From CAVVMA01 sp963830715 (lineage in GTDB: Bacteria; Desulfobacterota; Binatia; Binatales; Binataceae), in the NCBI GenBank assembly GCA_963830715.1, contig CAWHNS010000020.1:423488-487487 (forward strand): DNA of 64,000 bases, given 5' to 3'. Shown here in pieces: positions 16,382-24,612 of the stretch. Every line of letters starts with the position of its first letter. Positions within the stretch are counted from its first letter, which is position 1. The notes under the pieces were generated by a model. It was given only the letters and a program-made list of their open reading frames with translations. It made no database searches and was not told where the DNA came from. Made by a program: the position numbers and the translations under genes.

Positions 16382-18145
16382 ATGCACGCAGTTGTGGATG
16401 AAGCCGGGGCAGCGCCGATTCCCGGACCGAGCGGGGATCGTGCGTTCAAGTTCAAGCTTTTGGCCGCGGGCGTTCTGATCCTCGCGGCGGCGTTGTTCTT
16501 CACGAGGCTGGGTGCGCGCGCGCTCTGGTCGTCGGAGTTCCGATGGGCCGAAATTGCGCGCGAGATGCGGCTTACCGGCAATTACTTCTGGCCCACGATC
16601 GACGGCCGGCTCTACTACGACAAGCCGCTGCTGTCGTACTGGATGGTGCTCGGAGCCGCGCAGCTCACCGGATCGGTGAACGAGGCGGCAGCACGAATTC
16701 CGTGCGCGATTGCGGGGCTGGTCGCAGTCGGCCTGCTGATACTCCTTGCGCGGCGGCTCTATGACTGGCGCGTGGCGCCGCTGGCCGGCTTCGTTCTCGC
16801 CACCTGCATGAGCTTCGTCTTCTTCTCGCGCCACGCTTCCGCCGACGTCGATACGATTACCGGCGAGCTCGCCGCGCTGCTGATATTCGTCTCGTGCCGC
16901 GACCGGCCCGATCGATGGTGGATCGTGCCGCTGTGGCTGGTGATGGCGATCACATCGCTGACCAAGGGATTGCTGGGATTCGTTCTGCCGCTGACAGTGA
17001 TCGGGACATATTCGTGCCTCTCCGGCGGATGGCATCAATTTTACGACGGGGTGTCGATCGGGAGCGCGACGCAGCGCTTTCGCTGGCTCGTCGAGCGCAA
17101 TCGATGGCTCTTCAACTGGAAGTCGATTCCCGCGATCGCGCTGGCCGCCGCCGTTTACGCGGCCCCTTTCGAGATGTCGTCGGCCCGGATGCGATCGGGC
17201 GCGGGCTTCTACATGGTGTATCGGGAGAACGTGGTGCGTTTCTTCCATCCGTTCGACCATCGCGGACCGGTTTATCTTTATGTTTACGTGATCTTCGCGC
17301 TGATGGCGCCCTGGTCGGCAATTCTTCCCGCCGCGCTCGCGCAGGCCCATCGGCGGAGCCCGACGCAATGCGCCGCCAGTGATCGGTTCGCGCTGGTCTA
17401 CTTCTGGGCGACATTCGCCTTCTTCACGCTATCCGGGTCGCGCCGCAGTTATTACATCCTGCCGATTCTGCCGGCGGGTGCGATCCTGGTCGCGCGGCTG
17501 CTCGTAACTCGATCCGAGGAGATATCGGCGTTCGCGCGCTGGCTGCTCCGGCTCGGATATTTTGCGCTGCTCGCGATTGTGTTGGCCGGGGCCGTGCTGC
17601 TGCTGCCAGCCTCGATACGGCCCGCCGCCTGGAGAGCGTACCCGCCCACGCCCGATCGCATGGTCTTCGGGTTGTTCTGGATCGTATCGATTGCCACGGC
17701 GCTCTATACGCTCCGGAGTTTTCGTCCGGCCGCGATCGCGGTATCGATTGGGACTATCGCCTATCTCTCGATGACGTACCTCTACGTCTTCGCGATGCCG
17801 GCGGTAGAGCGCTATCGCGGCGAGAAATCCTTCGGCGAAACAATCAGGCGGGACCTGCACGGCGACATGGGGGATCTCGCGTTCTTTCGAACCCTCGGTC
17901 CGCTCTTCTATATCGATCCTCCGAGGCCGATACCGATGTATGACGACCCGGCCGCGTTGAGAGACGCAATAGCCCATGACGTTGTCCGATGGATTGTGGC
18001 GCGACGGCGCGACGTGGATATGCTGGGCGTGCCGGCTACGATCGTCGCCAGCGAAGCGAGCTTCTCATGGGAAGAGGATCGCGAGGTCCGCAACAAGCAG
18101 GTCCTGCTGAGGGTCGCGCCACGCGCGGACGCTTCGCGGCACTGA
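16382..18145 (+). CDS. GT39/GT83-type membrane glycosyltransferase (ArnT-like)
   Basis: A 587-residue integral membrane protein with about 12 hydrophobic segments. The first periplasmic loop has the acidic and aromatic pattern of ArnT/PMT enzymes (LWSSEFRWAEIAREMRLTGNYFWP and YYDKPLLSYWM). Such enzymes move sugars from polyprenyl-phosphate donors to lipid A or proteins at the periplasmic face. A TACAAT hexamer lies eight bases before the ATG. There is no neighbouring lipid A or aminoarabinose gene, so the acceptor is unknown. Confidence 0.78.
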   Translation: MHAVVDEAGAAPIPGPSGDRAFKFKLLAAGVLILAAALFFTRLGARALWSSEFRWAEIAREMRLTGNYFWPTIDGRLYYDKPLLSYWMVLGAAQLTGSVNEAAARIPCAIAGLVAVGLLILLARRLYDWRVAPLAGFVLATCMSFVFFSRHASADVDTITGELAALLIFVSCRDRPDRWWIVPLWLVMAITSLTKGLLGFVLPLTVIGTYSCLSGGWHQFYDGVSIGSATQRFRWLVERNRWLFNWKSIPAIALAAAVYAAPFEMSSARMRSGAGFYMVYRENVVRFFHPFDHRGPVYLYVYVIFALMAPWSAILPAALAQAHRRSPTQCAASDRFALVYFWATFAFFTLSGSRRSYYILPILPAGAILVARLLVTRSEEISAFARWLLRLGYFALLAIVLAGAVLLLPASIRPAAWRAYPPTPDRMVFGLFWIVSIATALYTLRSFRPAAIAVSIGTIAYLSMTYLYVFAMPAVERYRGEKSFGETIRRDLHGDMGDLAFFRTLGPLFYIDPPRPIPMYDDPAALRDAIAHDVVRWIVARRRDVDMLGVPATIVASEASFSWEEDREVRNKQVLLRVAPRADASRH

Positions 18146-18196
18146 CTCAAGTAGAATGAAGGCGGCGCAACAACAATCCTCGACGATAAGAGAGCC

Positions 18197-19591
18197 ATGA
18201 AGGACACACGCGTAGAGAGTGACAGCATGGGATCGATAGAAGTGCCCGCCGACGCATATTGGGGCGCGCAGACGCAGCGCTCGATGCGCTACTTCGCGAT
18301 CGCGCATGACAGGATGCCTCGATCGGTGATCCGCGCGATGGCGCTGCTGAAGAAGGCGGCCGCCGAGGTCAATCGCGATCTGGGCAAGCTCCCGTCTGAC
18401 AAGGCTGACCTGATAGTCAAGGCCGCCGAGGAAGTGATCGCGGGCAAGCTCGACGATCACTTCCCGCTAAGGATTTGGCAGACCGGCAGCGGCACGCAAA
18501 CCAACATGAACGCCAACGAGGTGATCTCCAACCGCGCGATCGAGCTGGCCGGGGGCCGGATGGGCAGCAAGAAGCCCGATCCATCCCAACGACCACGTCA
18601 ACATGTCGCAGTCCTCGAATGACACGTTCCCCACCGCGATGCATATCGCGGCGGCCGAGGAGCTGAACCATCGCCTGATTCCCGCAGTGAGCCGCTGCGC
18701 GACGCGCTGCGCGCCAAGTCGGTTGAGTATCGCGACATCGTGAAGATCGGGCGGACGCATCTGATGGACGCGGTACCCCTCACGCTCGGGCAGGAGTTCT
18801 CCGGCTACGTGGCGCAGCTCGATTACGATCTGAAACGAATCGCCGCGATCCTGCCCGACATCTACGAACTCGCGATCGGCGGCACCGCGGTCGGCACCGG
18901 CCTGAATACCCATCCGGAGTTCGCCGAGCGCATGGCCAGGCGTATCGCGGCGCTGACCGGGCTGCCGTTCGTGTCCGCGCCCAACAAGTTCGCGGCGCTC
19001 GCCGCGCACGACGCGCTGGTGATGGCCAGCGGAGCGCTCAAGACGCTGGCGTGCTCGCTCATGAAGATCGCCAACGACATCCGCTGGATGGGATCGGGGC
19101 CGCGATGCGGCCTGGGCGAACTGCTGCTCCCGGAAAACGAGCCCGGCTCATCGATCATGCCCGGCAAGGTAAATCCCACGCAGTCCGAAGCGATGACGAT
19201 GGTGTGCGTGCAGGTGATCGGCAACGACACCGCGATCACGATCGCGGGCTCGCAGGGCAATTTCGAGCTGAACGTCTTCAAGCCGCTGATCATCCACAAC
19301 TTGTTGCACTCGGTGTCGCTGCTGTCCGACGCGTGTCGATCGTTCAGCGAGCATTGCGTGGCCGGCTCGAAGCCCAACCTCGAGCAGATCCGCCGCTATG
19401 TGAACGATTCGCTGATGCTGGTGACGGCGCTAAGCCCGCATATCGGTTATGACAAGGCGGCCGCGGTCGCGAAGAAGGCACATCACGAGGGCAAGACGCT
19501 CCGCCAGGCTTGCGTGGAATTGGGTTACCTGAAGGGCGAGGACTTCGATCGCCTGGTGAAGCCGGAAAAGATGATCGCGCCGGAGGAGTGA
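18197..19591 (+). CDS. fumC: Fumarate hydratase class II, two frameshifts in the assembly
   Basis: Interconverts fumarate and L-malate in the TCA cycle. Similarity covers the whole class II enzyme. WQTGSGTQTNMNANEV is in the first frame (to about 18580), MSQSSNDTFPTAMH in the second (about 18585-18690) and KIGRTHLMDAVPLTLGQE plus the signature GSSIMPGKVNPTQSEAM in the third. The first break fits one extra C in AAGCCC before ATCCATCCC, the second one missing C in CGCCTG. Both are in C runs, so these look like sequencing errors, and a full-length enzyme of about 464 residues is likely. Distinguished from aspartase by the GxVNPTQSEAMTMVC segment. Confidence 0.85.
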
Positions 19592-19692
19592 AGGATCGGC
19601 GGTCGGACTCCGAGCGCGTGCGGGCGTTTTACTGGTGCGACCGGATCAGGAGAGCCGGCGGGCGCCATTTCCGCGCGTGGCTGCCGCGCAGG

Positions 19693-19713
19693 GAATCCCG
19701 GAATCCGGGATTC
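19693..19713. terminator. Hairpin between fumC and nucC
   Basis: Perfect nine-base inverted repeat GAATCCCGG / CCGGGATTC around AAT, between the convergent fumC and nucC genes. There is no T run, so it may be a bidirectional terminator or a dispersed palindromic repeat. The rest of 19592-19865 shows no gene. Confidence 0.4.
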
Positions 19714-19865
19714 TTCGCGCGCCAGGCAGACAGACGCGCGAGAATGACAGAGACCGCTGGGCAAGAGTGCTCTTCGGTCGTTTGGATTTCGATTCGCTTT
19801 AGGGCTTGAGGCAACCGCCTTTGTTGTATGGGCGACTCGCGAGTCGCCCTCACCTACCGCCGGTT

Positions 19866-20588
19866 TCATTTTGCCAGCCATTGAGCGTATGCCCGGATGT
19901 CGATCATCGGCACCGTAGCGCTGCTCTGCAAACGCGCGATTAATTCAAACAAGAACGCTGTTGCAGGCTTTCCTTCCGGCGTGATCATATGACAGCCGTC
20001 GGCGTCCCAGCCGAATATGCCATGAGCAGCAACACATCCGAGATCGAGACGGCTCTCAGGAGTGCCGCGACCAAGCGCTTCTGTGAGCGGCCCACCAAGC
20101 GGGGGATTCCAGTCGCTTTCGAAAGTTAGCAACCCTCCCAGAATGTGCTGGGGCGTCTTCGCCGGATACTTGCCGCCAGCGTGCGGGATTTCAAGGCTCG
20201 TGCGATGGAGACGGCGGACGCTTGCAACCTTCTTTTGCGCATAATCCACTTCTTCCGCATTGATGCTCTGTTTGGCTTCGAACGCGGCGTAGACACTTTC
20301 GGCAGGAATGACGATCTGGCCTTGATAGTTGAAGATGAATGGCGAGTATTGTTGATCGAATACCACGACATCCATCTGGTCGCTGAAGGCTCCGTTGCTG
20401 TCAACCACATGGGCCTTCTCGGCCCGGTAGCGTTTGGGCAGGTAGGTTCCGAGTAATTCAAGCCATACGCGCTCGCTAGCATCCCCTTTTGTGCCGGGGT
20501 GACCAAACGCTTGACGGGCGGTTTTCAGCCGCTGCTCGATGTCGTCGTGCAGGCCGGCGAGAATCTTGGAAAGAGACCAATTATTCAT
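19866..20588 (-). CDS. nucC: NucC, cyclic-oligonucleotide-activated DNA endonuclease (CBASS effector)
   Basis: A 240-residue effector that degrades double-stranded DNA when bound by cyclic tri-AMP, killing the infected cell. Sequence and length closely follow E. coli NucC. The restriction-endonuclease active site is Asp73 (SDQMD), Glu104 and Lys106 (FEAK), at the same numbering. Residues I recall as the cA3 pocket are kept: Arg53 (PKRY), Tyr81 and Thr225. The N-terminus WSLSKILAGLHDDIEQRL and C-terminus PMIDIRAYAQWLAK also match. It is the last gene of the CBASS operon, 15 bases after the nucleotidyltransferase stop. No defect is visible, so it should be functional. Confidence 0.93.
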   Translation of the reverse strand: MNNWSLSKILAGLHDDIEQRLKTARQAFGHPGTKGDASERVWLELLGTYLPKRYRAEKAHVVDSNGAFSDQMDVVVFDQQYSPFIFNYQGQIVIPAESVYAAFEAKQSINAEEVDYAQKKVASVRRLHRTSLEIPHAGGKYPAKTPQHILGGLLTFESDWNPPLGGPLTEALGRGTPESRLDLGCVAAHGIFGWDADGCHMITPEGKPATAFLFELIARLQSSATVPMIDIRAYAQWLAK

Positions 20589-20603
20589 GACACCACCGAC
20601 GAC

Positions 20604-21494
20604 CTACGAGAGCGGGAAGTAATCACCGAGAATCTCGCGCCAGATCTGAAGGGCCTCCCCCTGCCGGCCCATTTCTTCCGCGCGCGCCGCCAACGCCGCC
20701 TTGCGCTGCGCTTCCTGAAGAGCCTTCCTTGCCGCTGTGATGAGGTCCGGAGTCATCTGGTCAGACACTGCCGGTCCGAGCTTTGCCGGATCCGGCCACA
20801 CTCTGCCGATATTCGCTTCCATTGCCGCGAAGAAATTGCGTATCTCATTCGGGTACGTCGAGAACGGCGTTTCAACCAGCTCTTCGGCCATCACCTCAAC
20901 GAGAAAGGATGGTTTAATCGGCTTCCCGTTGGCCCGATTCCAGCCCTTGGCCATTTTCACTAGCGGAACCCAACGTCCGTCGAGTTCCTTGTTCTTGTCC
21001 GTGGCTTGCTCCTTATGCTCTTGAGGATTGGTCTTGATCCAGGTTCCCGTCACCTTGTCGGGTATTTCGTAGTTGCCACCGCTGCAGTCAAAAGCAGGTA
21101 CGGCGTCGATGCTAAGCACCTTGCCCTCGTGATCCTCGGGATAGTAGGTTTTCTCGAATTCAACCGTGACGGAGCGGCGCCCGATTTCGACCTGGTCCTG
21201 CTCGGCGTATGTTTTCTTCAGACATCGTTCGAATGCCTGCAACATCTCAATTGGCGGCTTGTCACGACGCCATTTTTCTTTGTCGCCAAGCACGAACACT
21301 ATGTCAACGTCCTTTAGAGGTTTTGTCTTGGTGTGGCGGCTGTACGAGCCGGAAAGAAAGTCGGTTTTCACGTCGAAGCCGCCGCGGATGCACTCGCGCA
21401 CATCCGCGTGGCGGCGCGCCGCGTCCTTCTGCTCGGTATCGCTCAGCTCCAAACGCTGCCGGAACTTTTCAAAAGCCTGGGTAGTCGTGAGCAC
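20604..21494 (-). CDS. cdnC: CD-NTase, CBASS cyclic oligonucleotide synthase
   Basis: A cGAS/DncV-like nucleotidyltransferase (296 residues) that makes the second messenger activating NucC, expected to be cyclic tri-AMP. Polymerase-beta-fold motifs are present: GSYSRHTKTKPLKDVDIVF (Gly49-Ser50, Asp62, Asp64) and the third acidic residue Asp130 in VLSIDAVPAFD. The start is GTG 21494, preceded by GGAGG that overlaps the end of the HORMA gene; a longer frame to 21719 runs antisensically through no conserved region and is rejected. Pairing with HORMA, Trip13 and NucC points to clade C (or D); the clade itself was not tested by phylogeny. Confidence 0.9.
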   Translation of the reverse strand: MLTTTQAFEKFRQRLELSDTEQKDAARRHADVRECIRGGFDVKTDFLSGSYSRHTKTKPLKDVDIVFVLGDKEKWRRDKPPIEMLQAFERCLKKTYAEQDQVEIGRRSVTVEFEKTYYPEDHEGKVLSIDAVPAFDCSGGNYEIPDKVTGTWIKTNPQEHKEQATDKNKELDGRWVPLVKMAKGWNRANGKPIKPSFLVEVMAEELVETPFSTYPNEIRNFFAAMEANIGRVWPDPAKLGPAVSDQMTPDLITAARKALQEAQRKAALAARAEEMGRQGEALQIWREILGDYFPLS

Positions 21495-21499
21495 TTCCT

Positions 21500-22012
21500 C
21501 TACCTCCAATATGTCGCCCCAGCCGTCATGTGACCGGTGGCAATAACCGTTCCAGCCTGGCGCGCTCCGAGCTGCCCCGTAGAGAGGAATGCGCAACCGA
21601 CAAAACCGTAAACTGGCGGCGCCCCAGGGTCCGTGCAGAGAACAATCCGATACGTGCAGTCGCTTGTCGGACGCGCGGACTTGGCAATCAGTTGTCGCAG
21701 GTAGGACTTGTCCAGCCACATGTCATCGACACCCGACCCGCTGTAGCCAATTGGGAATTCCCATCGCGCCGAGGCGACCAGCGCCCCCGGCCTGTAGAAT
21801 TCAACGACGACCTTGTTTAGATGTCCTGTCTGGAGCCAGGTCCGAATGCCGCGCTCGATCGTCTCCCAATCCTGCATGAGTTTGTCCGGGCTGAGCCCAT
21901 TCTCCCGGATCACTTCGCGCAAGGTATTTCGGAGATTATCACTCAGAAACACGATGCAGTGCGTACGGGAGAACGTGTGCGTGTAAACGTGGGCGTAAGC
22001 AGGTGATCCCAT
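21500..22012 (-). CDS. cap7: Bacterial HORMA domain protein (Cap7)
   Basis: A 170-residue HORMA protein that, in its closed peptide-bound state, binds and activates the CD-NTase. It matches the bacterial family from start (THTFSRTHCIVFLSDNLR) to end. Recognisable parts are DWETIERGIRTWLQTGHLNKVVVEFY and the C-terminal safety-belt region ending ATGHMTAGATYWR, very like the Pseudomonas CBASS HORMA protein. AAAGGA lies before the ATG, and the gene starts 3 bases after the preceding stop. Only this fold plus a Trip13 ATPase defines type III CBASS. Confidence 0.9.
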   Translation of the reverse strand: MGSPAYAHVYTHTFSRTHCIVFLSDNLRNTLREVIRENGLSPDKLMQDWETIERGIRTWLQTGHLNKVVVEFYRPGALVASARWEFPIGYSGSGVDDMWLDKSYLRQLIAKSARPTSDCTYRIVLCTDPGAPPVYGFVGCAFLSTGQLGARQAGTVIATGHMTAGATYWR

Positions 22013-22015
22013 AAC

Positions 22016-22480
22016 TTATCCTTTCACATTCCAGTCAACGACCACGCCGCTACCTTTCGCGGCAACACCATCTTCCTCTTCTTCAGCCCTATCCGCTTCC
22101 GCAACGTCAAAGACTTTGACTCTGGGCGAACTCTTTGAGAGCGACGCCTTAAGCCACACGATGTTTTCGGCATCGCACGGGACGTGCATCGTCCAATCTC
22201 CCGCCGTCGGATTCCAGGTAAGGGATTCGACGGCGTCGCCCTCCTCGACGGCCTTCATGCCGTATCGGCAGTAGATGCGAAGCTGGGGACCAACGCCTTC
22301 GATCATTATGGCGCGGACTGTCGGGTGCTCGTCTGTGATAATCGACCCCATCACGCCGGCAGCATTGCGGAGCTGATGAATATCCCTCGAGTCTGGCCCG
22401 CTCACGAGGTTGATGATTGTTTCCCAGGTTTCACCGGCCGAGCGGAGGGGAATCGCACTCACATCGCGACGCACTCTCAT
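22016..22480 (-). CDS. cap8: Putative Cap8, second HORMA-associated CBASS protein
   Basis: A 154-residue protein encoded between Cap6 and Cap7, overlapping the cap6 stop by 4 bases (ATGA). I do not recognise the fold with certainty. Its position matches Cap8, the extra protein of type III systems with two HORMA-side components. Residues about 125-145 are acidic and low-complexity (EADRAEEEEDG), followed by a short tail ending GVVVDWNVKG. A disordered linker plus hydrophobic-acidic-aromatic tail is what a HORMA closure motif looks like, so the protein may supply the peptide captured by Cap7. This role is inferred. Confidence 0.65.
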   Translation of the reverse strand: MRVRRDVSAIPLRSAGETWETIINLVSGPDSRDIHQLRNAAGVMGSIITDEHPTVRAIMIEGVGPQLRIYCRYGMKAVEEGDAVESLTWNPTAGDWTMHVPCDAENIVWLKASLSKSSPRVKVFDVAEADRAEEEEDGVAAKGSGVVVDWNVKG

Positions 22481-23355
22481 TCCGCCATCTCCTTCTGTGT
22501 CTTCAACGCCTGTCGGAAAGCAGACTCAATAAGAGCCCTGGTCAACTTGTTGGGATCTTTAGCGGTCTCGATATCTGACCCGATAGCCACGAAGATCTCC
22601 TTGCGGATACGCCGCCCGTCGAGACCTTCCGCGGCCTTTGCCAGATGACCCGCATCGCCCTCAAGAGCACGCACCTTTTTCCAGACGCTGGCGATGCTGT
22701 TCAGGGTGTCCAAGATGATTTCGCGCCGCGCCGCTTCAGTTGGCATGCCAATCTCTTCGATGTGGTCTGCCCGCGAGAGGACCGCCTTATCGAGCGCTTT
22801 GGGAAAATTGGTCGTCGCTATCAGGAGCACATTTTTGTGGTCGCGCGTGAGCCGATCCATCCCTGCGAGGGCCGCATCCGTCGCCCGGTGCACGTCAATG
22901 GGATTGGCTTCAAGGCTAAGCTTGTGGCGGGAGACCGCGAGCGTTTCGATCTCATCGAGCAGCACTATCGCCACGCCACCGATCGCGATTTGAGGAAGCG
23001 TCTGCTCGAACAGCTTCGCCACCGCTTGCTGGGTGCGGCCATGCGCTGAACTCGCAAGAGCGTGAGGATCAACCTCAACGAACGTGCATTTGGTGCCGGG
23101 CAGGTGCTTCGCTACTTGGTGTGCGAGACCCCGGCCAAGCGTCGTCTTTCCGGTTCCGGGCGCGCCCGTCAGCAAGATCAGGCCATGCAGCGGCGCCGCT
23201 TCAAAAGCGAGCTTCTGGCGCACTGTAAACGACAGGAGGGACTGCGCCAGCAAGCGATCGTGTACACCCTTGCCGAGCTTAATCGAAGTCCAGGCCGTGG
23301 CGAAATCGTCGTTCGGCAGCGGACACCGCCGCGCTATGCCCTCAGGGTTGCTCAC
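22477..23355 (-). CDS. cap6: Trip13/Pch2-like AAA+ ATPase (Cap6)
   Basis: A 292-residue AAA+ ATPase that unfolds closed HORMA back to its open form, switching off CBASS signalling when no phage is present. Walker A is GAPGTGKT (residues 64-71), Walker B ends LLDEIE (Asp134, Glu135), sensor 1 is TTN at 181-183, a candidate arginine finger is in LSRADHIE and sensor 2 is in DGRRIRKE. It is the first gene of the operon and starts with GTG. The spacing to the divergent capH gene (about 190 bases) leaves room for the operator. Confidence 0.9.
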   Translation of the reverse strand: MSNPEGIARRCPLPNDDFATAWTSIKLGKGVHDRLLAQSLLSFTVRQKLAFEAAPLHGLILLTGAPGTGKTTLGRGLAHQVAKHLPGTKCTFVEVDPHALASSAHGRTQQAVAKLFEQTLPQIAIGGVAIVLLDEIETLAVSRHKLSLEANPIDVHRATDAALAGMDRLTRDHKNVLLIATTNFPKALDKAVLSRADHIEEIGMPTEAARREIILDTLNSIASVWKKVRALEGDAGHLAKAAEGLDGRRIRKEIFVAIGSDIETAKDPNKLTRALIESAFRQALKTQKEMAE

Positions 23356-23545
23356 TTTGAAACTTGCCCACTACCGCTTAAAGAATCGCCGTTCATCTTC
23401 TTTGCACGCTCAACGTTCGGTCTGCGCTCGCCGCTCGACGCGGCCGTTTCGTTCGTGTAGTTCTGTTTATCATAGTGGTATTCCGAATGCGATCTCACGT
23501 CAATATGCGTTTCACTGACAAAACAGGGATGAGGAGGAGGGGTGA
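23356..23545. promoter_or_regulatory. Divergent CBASS/capH control region
   Basis: Intergenic region between divergently transcribed cap6 and capH, markedly more A+T-rich than its surroundings. It has an imperfect direct repeat, ATGCGATCTCAC (from 23487) and ATGCGTTTCAC (from 23505), just before capH, and a TATCAT-like hexamer near 23470. By analogy with other CapH-controlled operons the repressor should bind here. No clear palindrome was found by eye. GAGGAGGAGG immediately before the capH ATG is a strong ribosome-binding site. Confidence 0.5.
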
Positions 23546-23908
23546 ATGCCGCGCCTGACGTTGGCAACACTGGGGGTGAGGGTAAAGGAGAAACGTGCAG
23601 CTCGAAAGCTGAGAGAAGTTGCGAAGGAAATCGGTATCAGCCCTGCGACGCTGATGCGCATCGAGAATGGCCGGGTGCCAGACCTCGGCACATTCGGCAA
23701 GGTCTGCAAGTGGCTCGATATCGATCCGCGACCGCTTCTCGGACTTCAATCAACACTGGAGGTGAACCCGGAACGGACTGTGAGTGCGCACCTCAAACTC
23801 GATCAAAATCCGAAGCCGGAGACAGTTAATGCGCTCGCCAAGATGATCCTTCACGCGGCCAAGCTTCACCGGAGCTCCGAGGAACTACCCGAAGATGGGG
23901 ACGCTTGA
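23546..23908 (+). CDS. capH: XRE-type repressor, CapH-like
   Basis: A 120-residue protein with an N-terminal helix-turn-helix (KLREVAKEIGISPATLMRIENGRVPDL, about residues 24-50) and a short C-terminal region. Divergent from the CBASS operon and followed by a metallopeptidase, it matches CapH, which represses defence operons and is cleaved by CapP after DNA damage. Its stop overlaps the capP start by 14 bases, so the two are co-translated. A strong GGAGG ribosome-binding site precedes the ATG. Confidence 0.85.
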   Translation: MPRLTLATLGVRVKEKRAARKLREVAKEIGISPATLMRIENGRVPDLGTFGKVCKWLDIDPRPLLGLQSTLEVNPERTVSAHLKLDQNPKPETVNALAKMILHAAKLHRSSEELPEDGDA

Positions 23909-24474
23909 CCGCGGATTCAAGAGCTGGGCGGAACGAACTGCGGCAACGCTGCGGCGGGAACTGGAACTCGGACCGCTGGCGCCCATTGACCCCATTCGCG
24001 TCGCGTCTTTCCTCGATGTCGAAGTTTGTACGCCCCGAGAGATTCCGGGGCTCCCAGCGGATGTCATCGATCCATTGCTCGAAGGCGATCCCTTCGGATG
24101 GTCGGCAGTCAGCCTCGCCATCAACGGAGGCGGGCTCCTGATCTACAACCCGCGTAAGTCGAAGGCGAGGCGGGCGAGCGACGTCATGCATGAGCTTGCG
24201 CACTTCCTGCTCGACCACAAACCCACAACGATCATCATGTCGGAGGAGTTGGATATTGCGATCCGCTCCTTCGACGCCAAACAGGAGGACGAGGCCAATT
24301 GGCTGGCCTGGGCCGTCCTTCTGCCACGCGAGGCACTTGTTCGACTGCCTGCGCCGACGCCTAAGCGCTGGCGCAATTGCCGAAGAATACGGCGTCAGCG
24401 AAGACCTCGTCACATTCCGAATGCGGATCACCGGCGTTGAATACCAGTTCCGAGCAGCGCGTCGGCGCGCATAG
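23895..24474 (+). CDS. capP: ImmA/IrrE-type zinc metallopeptidase, CapP-like (frameshift near 24345)
   Basis: Predicted zinc protease that cleaves CapH when stimulated by single-stranded DNA. The zinc motif HELAH is in VMHELAHFLLDH (about residue 99), and the third ligand Glu is in EDEANWLAWAVLLPRE. As assembled, the frame runs out of homology after LPREALVRL and ends at 24440. The next frame encodes the typical family tail (LRRRLSAGAIAEEYGVSEDLVTFRMRITGV), ending at 24474. One inserted or lost base near 24340-24360 therefore breaks the gene. The intact product would be about 192 residues. A single-base sequencing error is the simplest explanation. Confidence 0.8.
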
Positions 24475-24612
24475 ATTATTCATGCTCACGGAATTTCCTC
24501 CTCTTCCCGTCCTCGAAGCGCCCGCGATCGAAAGCCCGGGAGCGGCACCACGGCCAAGAGCGAATTGGTGCGAGTCGCGATCGATCTCATGACGGTCCTA
24601 CCGCTCCTTTGT

